Source of the DNA: Brevundimonas sp. UBA7664 | Lineage (GTDB): Bacteria; Pseudomonadota; Alphaproteobacteria; Caulobacterales; Caulobacteraceae | DNA: 38,739 nucleotides | NCBI RefSeq assembly: GCF_002483305.1 | Contig: NZ_DLHQ01000058.1 | Span: 1-38,739 of the forward strand | Direction of reading: 5' to 3' | Shown here: positions 7,136 through 15,899 of the stretch, one piece after another | Layout: each line of letters opens with the position of its first letter | How positions within the stretch are numbered: position 1 is the first letter of the stretch | The notes under the pieces: generated by a model | What the model saw: the letters and a program-made list of their open reading frames with translations, nothing else | Told to the model about the DNA's origin: nothing | Database searches by the model: none | Made by a program: the position numbers and the translations under genes

Positions 7136-7239
7136 ACCAGCAGGTCGAGTCCCAGCATCGCGGCGCCGAACATGGCGGCGAAGGCGACGAGGAAGTAGAA
7201 GATTTCGCGTCGGCGACTACCCCGACGTTGCAGCGTCAT
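7132..7239 (-). CDS. Possible 35-residue membrane microprotein
   Basis: A short frame encodes MTLQRRGSRRREIFYFLVA followed by FAAMFGAAMLGLDLLV. That is a basic head of about 11 residues and then one hydrophobic helix of about 22, as expected of a small single-span membrane protein with N-in topology. Its ATG overlaps the TGA of an 11-codon frame just upstream that has a strong ribosome site, so it may be translated by coupling. Alternatively, a 2-base change in the first codons would fuse both into one 45-residue protein. The stop codon shares CTAG with dapE. I do not recognise a family. Confidence 0.45.
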   Translation of the reverse strand: MTLQRRGSRRREIFYFLVAFAAMFGAAMLGLDLLV

Positions 7240-7271
7240 CGGCGGCAGTTGAACGGGCAGATCTCGCATGG
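7236..7271 (-). CDS. 11-codon leader frame with strong ribosome binding site
   Basis: ATG at 7271 follows AGGAGG (plus-strand 7277-7282) with a 5-base spacer, one of the best Shine-Dalgarno sequences in the window. The frame reads MRDLCPFNCRR and stops in ATGA, where the microprotein starts. It could be a real leader peptide, or the true 5' end of the microprotein if the local sequence carries a 2-base difference. No further evidence is visible. Confidence 0.35.
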   Translation of the reverse strand, partial: PCEICPFNCRR

Positions 7272-7352
7272 GGCCCTCCTGAACGAGCGACGGAGGATGC
7301 GCCGCGGTCCTTGCCGGGGGGTTGAGAAACGTGGTTGCCGCGCGCGCCGCCC

Positions 7353-7553
7353 TCAGTGGGTCGTGGCCTCGAGCCGGGCGATACGCCGGTCCAGTTCCGC
7401 GACCATCGCCTCGAGCCGGGCCTGTTCGGATTTCATGTCGACCGGCGCGCCGTCGTCATAGGTGATCTGCGCGCCCTTGCCGATCAGGTCGAGGCGGTAG
7501 AGGGCGGTCACGCGCCGCGCCTTCAGCCGCTCCAGTTCGCTGTCGTCGGCCAT
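7353..7553 (-). CDS. Small conserved-looking protein with coiled coil
   Basis: The 66-residue protein is mostly charged helix. Residues about 3-25 are basic and amphipathic, YDDGAPVDM forms a short turn near 32-40, and 42-64 (QARLEAMVAELDRRIARLEA) is a heptad-type helix. The start is 3 bases after the stop of the upstream amidohydrolase gene, with a purine-rich GGAGCGGGAA site inside that gene, so the two are probably cotranscribed. The helix-hairpin-helix pattern faintly recalls the phage gpW head-tail joining family, but no other phage genes are nearby and I would not name it so. Confidence 0.65.
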   Translation of the reverse strand: MADDSELERLKARRVTALYRLDLIGKGAQITYDDGAPVDMKSEQARLEAMVAELDRRIARLEATTH

Positions 7554-7556
7554 GGT

Positions 7557-8873
7557 CTATTCCCGCTCCAGAAACCGGATGGCGCTCAGCACGTGGGCCC
7601 GGACGCCCACCGGCAGCACCGCCTCATTGACGTCGAAACCCGGCGAATGGTTCGGCGGCGAGGCAGCCGGATCGACCCCGTCCTTCGAGGCGCCGAGATG
7701 GTAGAAGACACCGGGCACCTCCTGCGACAGATAGCTGAAGTCCTCGGCCACGGTGGTGGGCGGGCTGCCCGCGTTGACGTTGCCCGCGCCCGCCGCCTCG
7801 GTCAGCACCGGGGCCAGCCAGGCCGACAGGGCCTCGTTGTTGAACACCAGGGCCGCGTTCTGGCGCACCGAGAACTCGGCCGTCGCGCCCCAGGTTTCGG
7901 CGACATTGTCGATGGCGATTTCGGCGCGGCGGACGAGGTCGTCCCGCTGGGCGATGTCGAAGGTGCGCAGGGTGCCGGACATCACCGCCTGATCCGGGAT
8001 GATGTTGTAGCGCACGCCAGCGTCAAGGGTGGCGATGGTGAAGACCGTCGGGGTGGTGGTCGGGTCGATGGTCCGCGCGGTCAGGCCGTTGATCGTCTGC
8101 ACGATGTCGGCCGAGGCGGCGATGACGTCGACGCCCTTCCACGGCCAGGCCCCGTGGGTCTGGCGGCCGTGCAGGGTGATGTCGATCCGGTCCGACGCCG
8201 CCATGAAACCCTGGGGCCGGTAGAAAATGGTCCCCGGCCGCCCCGGCACGACATGCAGGCCGAAGATGGCCTCGGGGCGCGGATCGGCCAGCGCCCCTTC
8301 CGCGATCATCAGCCGGGCCCCGCCCATCGGCTCGCCCGGAGGCGCGCCCTCCTCGGCGGGCTGGAAGATGAAGACGACCGTTCCGGGGATATCGGCCTTC
8401 ATGCCGGCCAGCACCGCGGCGGCGCCCATCAGCATGGCGATATGGGCGTCGTGGCCGCAGGCGTGGGCCACCGGCACCGTATTGCCCATATAGCTCCCCG
8501 TGGCGGTCGAGGCGAAGGGCAGGCCCGTGGCCTCCAGCACCGGCAGGGCGTCCATGTCGGCCCTCAGCGCCACGGTTCCGCCGGGCCGGCCGCCGCGCAG
8601 GATGCCGACCACGCCGGTCTTGCCGACTTCGGTGCGGACTTCCATGCCCAGCGATCGCAGATGGTCCGCGACCATGGCGGCGGTGCGGGTCTCGGCGAAG
8701 CCGAGTTCGGGGTTGGCGTGCAGGTCCCGGCGCCAGGCCACGACCCGGGGCGTCTGCGCCGTCACCGCCGCCTCGATCCGGTCCAGGGCGACGGGTCCGG
8801 CCTGGGCGTGGGCCAGGCCGGCGGACAGCGCCAGCGACAGCGTCGAGACGGCGAGCAGGCGGCGAAGGGTCAT
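7557..8873 (-). CDS. Exported M20 family amidohydrolase (IAA-amino acid/hippurate hydrolase type)
   Basis: The 438-residue metallo-amidohydrolase belongs to the M20D group, which cleaves N-acyl amino acids such as hippurate or indole acetyl conjugates. A Sec signal peptide is clear: MTLRRLLAVSTLSLALSAGL followed by AHA and cleavage near residue 23. Hence it acts in the periplasm, unlike the cytoplasmic members. Metal and catalytic residues are seen in LRADMDALPV (103-112), HACGHDAH (137-144), PAEEGAPPGE (with Glu174 or 175), GLHVVPGRPG and the late NHSPGF. The dimerisation domain starts at DRIDITLHGRQTHGAWPW. The substrate is not defined by sequence. It is divergent from the MFS gene at 8975 and probably cotranscribed with the small gene at 7353. 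Confidence 0.9.
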   Translation of the reverse strand: MTLRRLLAVSTLSLALSAGLAHAQAGPVALDRIEAAVTAQTPRVVAWRRDLHANPELGFAETRTAAMVADHLRSLGMEVRTEVGKTGVVGILRGGRPGGTVALRADMDALPVLEATGLPFASTATGSYMGNTVPVAHACGHDAHIAMLMGAAAVLAGMKADIPGTVVFIFQPAEEGAPPGEPMGGARLMIAEGALADPRPEAIFGLHVVPGRPGTIFYRPQGFMAASDRIDITLHGRQTHGAWPWKGVDVIAASADIVQTINGLTARTIDPTTTPTVFTIATLDAGVRYNIIPDQAVMSGTLRTFDIAQRDDLVRRAEIAIDNVAETWGATAEFSVRQNAALVFNNEALSAWLAPVLTEAAGAGNVNAGSPPTTVAEDFSYLSQEVPGVFYHLGASKDGVDPAASPPNHSPGFDVNEAVLPVGVRAHVLSAIRFLERE

Positions 8874-8974
8874 GGCGCGGTCCCGGGTGGAGGCGCCACC
8901 GTCGCGGACCGGAGCGGGTTAGGCAAGGAGGGGTGAGGGATGACGCGCCGCGCCGACAGGCCTAGGCTCCCGCG

Positions 8975-10273
8975 GTGAATCTTCGCTCGCCCGCCTTCGC
9001 CATCCTGTTCTCCGTCAGCCTGATCGCGGCGGCGGGCAACATGGCGCTGCAGTCCGTGCTTCCGGCGATCGGCCGCGAGTTCCGCCTGTCGGACACCCTG
9101 GTCGCCGGCGCCTTCGCCATCTCCGCCCTGATGTGGACGATCGCCTCGCCGTTCTGGGCGCGGCTGTCGGACCGGCTGGGCCGCAAGCGGGTCATACTGA
9201 TCGGCCTGTCCGGCTTCGTCCTGTCCATGAGCGGCTTCGGCCTGGCCGCGACCTCGGGGCTGGAGCAATGGCTGGGCGCGGGGCTGGCCTTCACCCTGAT
9301 GGCGGTGGCGCGGACCATCTATGGCGTCTTCGGCTCGGCCGCGCCGATCGCGTCCCAGGCCTATGTCGCCGACCGGACCACGCCCGAGCAACGCACCCAG
9401 GCCATGTCCCTGCTGGCCTCGGCGCAGGGCCTCGGCACGGTGATCGGGCCCGCCCTCGCGCCCTTCTTCGTCCTGCCGCTCGTGGGCCTGGCCGGGCCGA
9501 TGTACGCCTTCGCCCTGTTCGGGGCGGTCGTGCTGTTCGTGGTCTGGCGCAAACTGCCCAGCGGCGAGGTCGTGCGCATCCCCTCCCGCAGCGGCCGCCA
9601 TGACGCCGGCAAGGGCCTGTGGAAGGACCCGCGGGTGCGGGACTATCTGCTGTACGGCCTGCTGGTCACCGGGGCCCAGGCGGTCAACATCTCGGTGCTG
9701 GGCTTCCACATCATCGACGAACTGGCCGTGACCGGCATCGCCGCCCGTGACGCCCAGCCCTTCATCGGCATCGCCATGCTGGCCGGCGCGGCGGCCACCC
9801 TCATGGTGCAGTGGGGTCTGATCCCGCTGCTGAAACTGCAGCCGGCCGATCTGATGCGGTGGGGCGCCGGCCTGGCCCTGGTCGGCAATCTGATGAGCAT
9901 CGCCTCGCCCGGCTACTATGGCGTGGTGGTCGGCTATGCGGTCGTGTCGATGGGGATCGGCTTCGCCCGACCGGGCTTTACCGCGGGGTCGTCCCTGTCG
10001 GTCGGCCCGCACGAGCAGGGCGCCATCGCCGGGCTGATGATGTCGCTGGCCGGCCTCAGCTTCCTCGGCCCGCCGGTGATCGGGGTGGCACTGTACGAAC
10101 TGGCCGAGCCTGCCCCCTTCATCGCCAACGCCCTGATGCTTGCCGCGGCGACGGCCCTGTGCCTCCTCAACGCCCGGCTCCGCACGGGCCCGCCCGATCT
10201 GCCCGACCGGGACGAAACCCCGTCGCCGGAGACGCCCCCCGCCTCGCAGCCGGGTCCGGAAGGCAACCGCTGA
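8975..10273 (+). CDS. MFS transporter (drug efflux type)
   Basis: The 432-residue protein is a 12-helix major facilitator. Motif A is visible as ARLSDRLGRKRV at about 62-73, with QSVLPAIGREF in the first loop, as in the tetracycline/multidrug antiporter group. The second half has a typical internal repeat and a cytoplasmic C-terminal tail of about 30 residues rich in Pro, Glu and Asp. Such proteins export drugs or metabolites by proton exchange, but the substrate is not predictable. The start is GTG at 8975; there is no strong ribosome site and no better in-frame start. It is divergent from the exported amidohydrolase across a 101-base gap. Confidence 0.86.
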   Translation: MNLRSPAFAILFSVSLIAAAGNMALQSVLPAIGREFRLSDTLVAGAFAISALMWTIASPFWARLSDRLGRKRVILIGLSGFVLSMSGFGLAATSGLEQWLGAGLAFTLMAVARTIYGVFGSAAPIASQAYVADRTTPEQRTQAMSLLASAQGLGTVIGPALAPFFVLPLVGLAGPMYAFALFGAVVLFVVWRKLPSGEVVRIPSRSGRHDAGKGLWKDPRVRDYLLYGLLVTGAQAVNISVLGFHIIDELAVTGIAARDAQPFIGIAMLAGAAATLMVQWGLIPLLKLQPADLMRWGAGLALVGNLMSIASPGYYGVVVGYAVVSMGIGFARPGFTAGSSLSVGPHEQGAIAGLMMSLAGLSFLGPPVIGVALYELAEPAPFIANALMLAAATALCLLNARLRTGPPDLPDRDETPSPETPPASQPGPEGNR

Positions 10274-10319
10274 AGCGGCCGCCCTTTTACTGACCGAAAA
10301 GCCGTGGCAGATCGGGGCC

Positions 10320-10754
10320 ATGGACATCGCCCGTATCGAACGCCGCATCGGCGTGCGCGCCACCCCCGACCGGATCTGGGACCTGATCGCGGACCTGCCG
10401 GGCTGGGATCGCTGGAATCCGGTCGAGACCGGGCTTGAGGGGACCATCGCCTTCGGCGGCGGCATCGCCCTGACTGAGCGGATCGAGGGCCTGCCGGAGC
10501 GACGGGCCATGACCCGGGTCGGCGACTGGCAGCCCTATTCCCAGCTGGTCTGGTCCGAGAGCCGCGGCCTGTGGTTCCGGTCGATGCGCTATTTCGAGAT
10601 CGAGCCGCTGGACAAGCCGGACAGCTGCATCATCGCCAACGGCATCATCTTCTCGGGCCTGCGCGGCGAGATGTTCTTCGACCGGAACCGCAAACATCTG
10701 CGGCGCGCCGTCGATGCGGTCGCCGACGCCTGGAAGGCCGCCGCCGAGGCCTAG
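10320..10754 (+). CDS. SRPBCC family protein
   Basis: This 144-residue protein has the START/Bet v1-like (SRPBCC) fold, which binds hydrophobic ligands. The family opening is visible: IERRIGVRATPDRIWDLIAD LPGWDRWNP (residues 5-34), the helix-then-loop that starts most polyketide-cyclase-like members. The middle carries alternating beta strands (AMTRVGDW, SQLVWSESRGLWF) and the final 20 residues form the long C-terminal helix (HLRRAVDAVADAWKAAA). The ligand and function are unknown. It lies 46 bases after the MFS gene on the same strand and may be cotranscribed. It converges on tadC with only 8 bases between stop codons. Confidence 0.8.
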   Translation: MDIARIERRIGVRATPDRIWDLIADLPGWDRWNPVETGLEGTIAFGGGIALTERIEGLPERRAMTRVGDWQPYSQLVWSESRGLWFRSMRYFEIEPLDKPDSCIIANGIIFSGLRGEMFFDRNRKHLRRAVDAVADAWKAAAEA

Positions 10755-10762
10755 ACCTCAGG

Positions 10763-11743
10763 TCAGCCGCCCTTGGCCATCGTGTCCTGGATGCTGATGA
10801 TCGCCGGGGTCAGGATGACGATGAACAACACCGGCAGGAAGAACAGGATCATCGGCACCGTCAGCTTGGCCGGCAGGGCCGCGGCCTTCTTCTCGGCCGC
10901 GGACAGGCGCATCTCGCGGTTTTCCTTGGCCATGGTGCGCAGCGCCGTGCCCAGCGGCGTGCCATAGGTCTCGGCCTGGGTCATGGCGGTGGCGACGGAT
11001 TTCACGCCCGGATGGTTGGTGCGCTTGGCCAGCCCCTCATAGGCCATGCGGCGGTCGGGCAGATAGCTGAGCTCGGCCGACAGCAGGGTCAGCTCCTCGG
11101 CCAGGTCGATGGACGAGCCGCCGATCTCCTGGCTGACCTTCTGGATCGCGGCCTCGATCGACATGCCGGCCTCGACGCAGATCAGCAGCAGGTCCAGCGC
11201 GTCCGGAAAGGCCTGCATGATCGAGGCGCGGCGTTTGGCGATGCGGTTCGAGAGGAAGATGTTGGGTGCATAGAAGCCGATCACCGCCGCGAACATGCAG
11301 GCCGTGACCCGCATCATCACCGACAGCTCGAAATCGTTGACGAGGAACAGGTAGAGGGCCGTCAGCGCCAGCAGGACAAAGGGCATGGAGAAGCGGAAGA
11401 AGTAGAAGGTCGTCAGCGGCTTGGGTCCGCGATAGCCGGCCTGCGCCATCTTCTCGGCGACCTTGGGATCTTCCAGCAGGGTGGTCAGGTTCAGCCGCTC
11501 GACGACCCGCTTCTTGAAGCCCTCGTCGGTGTGCCGCAGGGTCTGGGTCCCGGAATTCTGGGCGGCGATGGCCTGGCGCGAGCGGCGCTTCAGCTCCTCG
11601 CGCCGCACTGCGACAGCCTTCAGCCGGTTCTCGAGCTTCGCCCCGCCGCCGAACGAGCCGGCCAGGGTCACCAGGGTGGCGAACACCAGCACGCCCACGC
11701 CGAGGCTGAGCAGGTTCTGCACATTGGTGAAGAAGTCGATCAT
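10763..11743 (-). CDS. tadC: Flp pilus inner-membrane platform protein TadC (type II secretion F family)
   Basis: The 326-residue protein is the second platform subunit (CpaH in Caulobacter naming) of the Flp pilus machine. An N-terminal helix (about 12-30) is followed by a cytoplasmic stretch, a central pair of membrane helices (about 112-155), the GspF-type cytoplasmic domain with FPDALDLLLICVEAGMSIEAA (about 178-198), and a hydrophobic C-terminal helix containing MILFFLPVLFIVILTPAII. It probably couples the CpaF ATPase to pilin extraction. It is the last gene of the minus-strand pilus operon, 16 bases after tadB. Confidence 0.93.
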   Translation of the reverse strand: MIDFFTNVQNLLSLGVGVLVFATLVTLAGSFGGGAKLENRLKAVAVRREELKRRSRQAIAAQNSGTQTLRHTDEGFKKRVVERLNLTTLLEDPKVAEKMAQAGYRGPKPLTTFYFFRFSMPFVLLALTALYLFLVNDFELSVMMRVTACMFAAVIGFYAPNIFLSNRIAKRRASIMQAFPDALDLLLICVEAGMSIEAAIQKVSQEIGGSSIDLAEELTLLSAELSYLPDRRMAYEGLAKRTNHPGVKSVATAMTQAETYGTPLGTALRTMAKENREMRLSAAEKKAAALPAKLTVPMILFFLPVLFIVILTPAIISIQDTMAKGG

Positions 11744-11759
11744 TGGCTCCGGCCGTCCC

Positions 11760-12737
11760 CTAGAACTTGAACGAGATCATTTTCTTCATCACGAAGACGC
11801 CGAAACCCATCATCGTCATGGCGATCAGCAGCATGAACTGGCCCCGCGGATCGGTGAACAGCTTGGCCATGTAGGCGGGGGTGGTGATGCTGACGAGGAT
11901 CATCACCGCCGGCGGCAGGGAGCCGATGATGCCGGCCGAGGCGGTGGCCTCGGAGGACAGGGCCTTGATCTTCTCGCCCATCATCTTGCGGGCCCGAAGT
12001 ACGATCGAGAGGTTGTTCAGGGCCTCGGCCAGGTTGCCGCCGGTCTTCTGCTGGATGGCGATGACGATGGAGAAGAATTTCAGCTCCGGCGTCGGCATGC
12101 GCTCGTACATCCGGTCCAGCGCCTGGGCCAGGGTCAGGCCGACGCCGAGGCCCTCGACCAGCTTCTGGAACTCGGGCCCGAGGGGGGCGGGGCTCTCGCG
12201 GGCGATGATCTTGAAACAGTCGTGGACCGGCAGGCCGGACTTGATGCCGCGCACGATGACGTCGACCGCGTCGGCGAAATGACTGGAGAATTTCTTCATC
12301 CGCCGTTTGCCCAGGAAGCCGACGACCCAGCGCGGCAGGCCCAGACCGAAGACCACGCCCGCGCCGAGGCTGAACAGCGGGTTGAGGCCGAACAGCAGGG
12401 GGAACAGCATGGCGACGACGCCCAGCACGCCGCTGATGATCCAGAAGGTCGAGACCTTTGTGGTCAGGCCCGCCTGTTTGAGCTTGGCCGACAGGCTGAT
12501 ACGCGCCTTGCGCTCGGCCCGCTCCGATTCCTGGAGCTGCAGCATGATCTGTTTGCGGCGCGCTTCCGGGGTGTTGGCGGCGGCCGCCCGCTTCGCCGCG
12601 GCGTTGTTCTGCTTGGGACCGCCGAAGGTCTGGGCGCGCTTGACCGCCGCCTCGCTGGAATCGCCGCCGCCGACGAAGGCCCAGCCGAGACCGCCGATGG
12701 TGATGAAGGCCAGGACCGCCGCGAGGATGGGAAGCAT
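11760..12737 (-). CDS. tadB: Flp pilus inner-membrane platform protein TadB (type II secretion F family)
   Basis: This 325-residue paralogue of TadC (CpaG in Caulobacter naming) forms the inner-membrane platform with it. There is an N-terminal helix (about 2-23), two central membrane helices (about 98-140), the F-domain core FADAVDVIVRGIKSGLPVHDCF (about 160-181) with FSIVIAIQQKTGGNLAEALNN further on, and two C-terminal helices ending at KKMISFKF. The charged segment around 40-90, rich in Ala, Arg and Lys, is variable in the family. The start lies 5 bases after the cpaF stop, so translation is probably coupled. Confidence 0.94.
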   Translation of the reverse strand: MLPILAAVLAFITIGGLGWAFVGGGDSSEAAVKRAQTFGGPKQNNAAAKRAAAANTPEARRKQIMLQLQESERAERKARISLSAKLKQAGLTTKVSTFWIISGVLGVVAMLFPLLFGLNPLFSLGAGVVFGLGLPRWVVGFLGKRRMKKFSSHFADAVDVIVRGIKSGLPVHDCFKIIARESPAPLGPEFQKLVEGLGVGLTLAQALDRMYERMPTPELKFFSIVIAIQQKTGGNLAEALNNLSIVLRARKMMGEKIKALSSEATASAGIIGSLPPAVMILVSITTPAYMAKLFTDPRGQFMLLIAMTMMGFGVFVMKKMISFKF

Positions 12738-12742
12738 CCGCC

Positions 12743-14356
12743 CTACTCCGCCGCGTCGAGGGCTTCGGCCAGCTCGCGCTCGAGGCCGTAGTAGCGGGCG
12801 CGGTCCCAGAAGCGGGGACGCGCGATGCCGGTCGAACGGTGACGGCCGATGATCTTGCCGTTCTCGTCCTCGCCGGTGATCTCGTAAACGAACAGGTCCT
12901 GGGTGACGATCACATCGCCTTCCAGCCCGACCACTTCGGTGATGTGGGTGATGCGGCGCGAGCCGTCGCGCAGACGGGCGGCCTGGATGATGACGTCGAC
13001 CGAGCCGACGATCATCTCGCGGATGGTCTTCGAGGGCAGGCCGTAGCCGCCCATGGTGATCATCGACTCCATCCGGCTGATGGCTTCGCGCGGGCTGTTG
13101 GCGTGCAGCGTGCCCATGGAGCCGTCATGGCCGGTGTTCATGGCCTGCAGCAGGTCGAAGGCCTCGGGGCCGCGGACCTCGCCGACGATGATCCGCTCGG
13201 GACGCATCCGCAGGCAGTTCTTCACCAGATCCCGCATGGTGATCATGCCCTGGCCCTCGAGGTTGGGCGGGCGGGTTTCGAGACGGACGACGTGCGGCTG
13301 CTGCAGCTGCAGTTCGGCCGCGTCCTCGCAGGTGATGACGCGTTCGGTCGGGTCGATGAAGGCCGTCAGGGTGTTCAGCAGGGTCGTCTTGCCGGAACCC
13401 GTGCCGCCCGAGATGACCAGGTTGCAGCGCGAGGCGCCGATGACGCCGAGCACGCGCGCGCCTTCGGGACTGATGGAGGCATACTCCACCAGATTCTTCA
13501 TCGTCAGCTTGTCTTTCTTGAACTTCCGGATCGTCAGCGTCGGGCCATCAATGGCCAGCGGCGGGGCGATGACGTTGACGCGGCTGCCGTCGGGCAGGCG
13601 GGCGTCGCAGATCGGGCTGCTCTCGTCGACGCGGCGGCCGACCTGCGACACGATCCGCTGGCAGATGTTCATCAGCTGGTTGTTGTCGCGGAAGCGGACA
13701 TTGGTCAGCTGGACCTTGCCGCCGACCTCGATGAACACCCGGCCGGCGCCGTTGACCATGATGTCGGCGATGTCGTCACGCGCCAGCAGCGGCTCCAGCG
13801 GGCCATAGCCGAGGACGTCGTTGACGATGTCCTGGACCAGATGCTCCTGCTCGGCCACCGACATGGAGACGTTCTTGATCGCCACCAGTTCGGCGACGAT
13901 GTCGCGGATTTCTTCCGACGCCGCCTTGGTATCGAGCTGGGCCAGCTGGGCCAGGTCGATGGTGTTCATCAGGGCGTTGAAGATCGTCGTCTTGGTGGCG
14001 TGATAATAGTCCGACTGCTCGCGGACGATCTCGGCGACGGCCTGGGCCTTCTTCAGCTGTTCAAAGCCGGGCGTAGCCTTGGGGCCGGGGGCGTTCCGGG
14101 CCGGCGCGATCTCGGGCTCGGGCCGGGGCCGCGCCGCCAGCGCATCCAGTCGGTCGGCGGCCGGCGAGGCGGGTTTGGCGGCATAGGATTCCGCCTTGCG
14201 CGCGGCCGCCTGCGCCTGGTCGGAATCCGGCTCTCCGCCGAAGGCGAAGGCCTCGACCTGGATGCCCGGCGCAGGCTGCGCGACCGGCGCGGCGGCCGGC
14301 GCGGGCCGCGGTGCGGTGGCGATAGTGCCGGGCTGACCTGTGCGCTTGCCGAACAC
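12743..14356 (-). CDS. cpaF: Flp pilus motor ATPase CpaF/TadA
   Basis: CpaF is the hexameric secretion ATPase that powers Flp pilus extension and, in Caulobacter, retraction. The first 100 residues are a Pro/Ala-rich variable tail. The N-terminal regulatory domain runs from about 100 to 290 (GYGPLEPLL, DIMVNGAGRVFIE). The ATPase core has Walker A GGTGSGKTT (317-325), the Asp box TCEDAAELQ (342-350), Walker B RIIVGEVRG (388-396) and the His box TGHDGSMGTLHANSP (408-422). The protein has 537 residues because of its long tail; related proteins are near 450-500. The start is GTG at 14354-14356, 3 bases after the cpaE stop codon. Confidence 0.97.
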   Translation of the reverse strand: MFGKRTGQPGTIATAPRPAPAAAPVAQPAPGIQVEAFAFGGEPDSDQAQAAARKAESYAAKPASPAADRLDALAARPRPEPEIAPARNAPGPKATPGFEQLKKAQAVAEIVREQSDYYHATKTTIFNALMNTIDLAQLAQLDTKAASEEIRDIVAELVAIKNVSMSVAEQEHLVQDIVNDVLGYGPLEPLLARDDIADIMVNGAGRVFIEVGGKVQLTNVRFRDNNQLMNICQRIVSQVGRRVDESSPICDARLPDGSRVNVIAPPLAIDGPTLTIRKFKKDKLTMKNLVEYASISPEGARVLGVIGASRCNLVISGGTGSGKTTLLNTLTAFIDPTERVITCEDAAELQLQQPHVVRLETRPPNLEGQGMITMRDLVKNCLRMRPERIIVGEVRGPEAFDLLQAMNTGHDGSMGTLHANSPREAISRMESMITMGGYGLPSKTIREMIVGSVDVIIQAARLRDGSRRITHITEVVGLEGDVIVTQDLFVYEITGEDENGKIIGRHRSTGIARPRFWDRARYYGLERELAEALDAAE

Positions 14357-14359
14357 CCG

Positions 14360-15898
14360 TCAGGACTTCTTCTTGAACAGGCCGGAGAACATCGACTTGC
14401 TCTCGCCCTTGCCGGCCTTGCCCTTCGGCCCGGCGATCATCGGCAGTTCGCGGCGCGAGACGATCTGGGCCAGGGTCTGGAACGCCTCGCCGGACCTGGA
14501 CTTGCCGCCGGCGTCGAGGATCATCTGGCCGTTGTTTGCGGCGGCGCCGAAGACCTTGGGCTCGAACGGGATGATCAGGCTGGGGTGAACCCCGAGGGCG
14601 GCGCCGAAATCCTTGGCCGGAATCTCCGGACGACCGGGCACGCCGACCTGGTTGAGCACCAGCCGCGGCGGCGCGTCATTGGGTCGGCCCTGACGGATCA
14701 GGTCGATCATGTTCTTGGCGTTGCGCAGGCTGGCCAGATCCGGCGTCGCCACGATCACCACCTCGTCGGCGGCGATCAGGGTGCGGCGCATCCAGCCGGA
14801 CCACAGATGCGGCAGGTCCAGCACCACGAAGGGCGCGGTCGAGCGGATCTGGGTCGTCACCTCCTCGAAGGCTTCCGGGGAGATGTCCCAGTCGACGTCG
14901 AGCGTGGCCGGGGCCGCGAACAGGCTGAGCTTGTCGGTGCAGCGGACCATCATCCGGTCCAGCAGCACCGGGTCGAGCCGGTCCGGCTGGCTGAGGGCGT
15001 CGGCGACGCCGCTCAGCGGATCCTGGTTGAAGTCGAGACCGGCGGTGCCGAACGGCAGGTCGTAGTCGACGATGACGGTGTTGGCGCCGATCCGCTCACT
15101 CATCGCCCAGGCGGTGTTGTGGGCGACCGAGCTGGACCCGGTGCCGCCGCGGGCGCCGACGAAGGCGATCGAGCGGCCGACGAACGGCTGGGCCGGATCG
15201 GCGAACAGGCCGCCGATGGCCGCGATCAGCTGCAGGGGCTGGAGGGGGGCGACGAGATATTCGCTGACCCCCCGGCGCATCAGTTCGCGGAACAGCAGGA
15301 TGTCGTTGGTCGCGCCGACGACCACGACCTTGGTGCCGGAGTCGCAGACCTCGGCCAGCTGGTCGACCTCCCACAGCAGGGTCTGCGGGTCCTTCATGCA
15401 CTCGACGACGATCAGGGGCGGCGTCGGCTCGTGCTGATAGGCCTCGACCGCCGCGGCGACGCCGCCGATGCGGATCTGGGTGGTCGCGCGCGACAGCCGG
15501 CGGTCCTGGCCGGCGCGCTCGGCGGCGGCGAGGGTGTCCTGGCGTTCGGCGAAGACGTGGATGGCGATCCGCGGAACCGACACCTCGGCGGTATGGGCCC
15601 CGCTCAGGGTCGGAGGAGAGAAGGCGGCGCTGGCGCCGGCGACCAGGTCCCCGACCGGGTTGAAGCCGCCGGCCGGCGCGGGCGGCTGCAGATCGCGGAT
15701 CGGCTGGACGGCGGGCGCCGAGGGGTCCGGGGCGGTGAACTGGAGCGACTGACGCTGATCGACCGACACCTCCCCGAAGGGCTCGGGGACGACGTCGGGC
15801 TGCGCCGGAGCGACGGCTCCGGGAGCGGAGTAGCCCGCATCGAGATCGAACTCGTCGTCGAACTCGTCGAGCGGCCGGGGGGCGAAGGCGTTGCTCAT
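14360..15898 (-). CDS. cpaE: Pilus localisation protein CpaE/TadZ
   Basis: CpaE is the MinD/ParA-like protein that places the Flp machine at the pole. Residues 1-105 are an acidic, Pro-rich variable region. About 110-230 is an atypical receiver-like domain (RIAIHVFAE, VVVVGATNDI, YLVAPLQPLQ). The ATPase-like domain follows from 243, with IAFVGARGGTGSSSVAHN in place of the usual deviant Walker A motif. Both lysines of KGGxGKT are absent (Arg and Ser instead), as is common in TadZ/CpaE proteins, so ATP hydrolysis may be weak or absent. VIVDYDLPFGTAGLDF (275-290) is the Walker A' region. The last 20 residues are Lys-rich. It starts 1 base after the cpaD stop codon. Confidence 0.95.
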   Translation of the reverse strand: MSNAFAPRPLDEFDDEFDLDAGYSAPGAVAPAQPDVVPEPFGEVSVDQRQSLQFTAPDPSAPAVQPIRDLQPPAPAGGFNPVGDLVAGASAAFSPPTLSGAHTAEVSVPRIAIHVFAERQDTLAAAERAGQDRRLSRATTQIRIGGVAAAVEAYQHEPTPPLIVVECMKDPQTLLWEVDQLAEVCDSGTKVVVVGATNDILLFRELMRRGVSEYLVAPLQPLQLIAAIGGLFADPAQPFVGRSIAFVGARGGTGSSSVAHNTAWAMSERIGANTVIVDYDLPFGTAGLDFNQDPLSGVADALSQPDRLDPVLLDRMMVRCTDKLSLFAAPATLDVDWDISPEAFEEVTTQIRSTAPFVVLDLPHLWSGWMRRTLIAADEVVIVATPDLASLRNAKNMIDLIRQGRPNDAPPRLVLNQVGVPGRPEIPAKDFGAALGVHPSLIIPFEPKVFGAAANNGQMILDAGGKSRSGEAFQTLAQIVSRRELPMIAGPKGKAGKGESKSMFSGLFKKKS

Positions 15899-15899
15899 G

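Noticed and set aside
7353..7553. Phage gpW-like head-tail joining protein
   Set aside because: The small coiled-coil protein faintly matches the gpW pattern, but there are no phage genes nearby, and it appears to be in an operon with an amidohydrolase.
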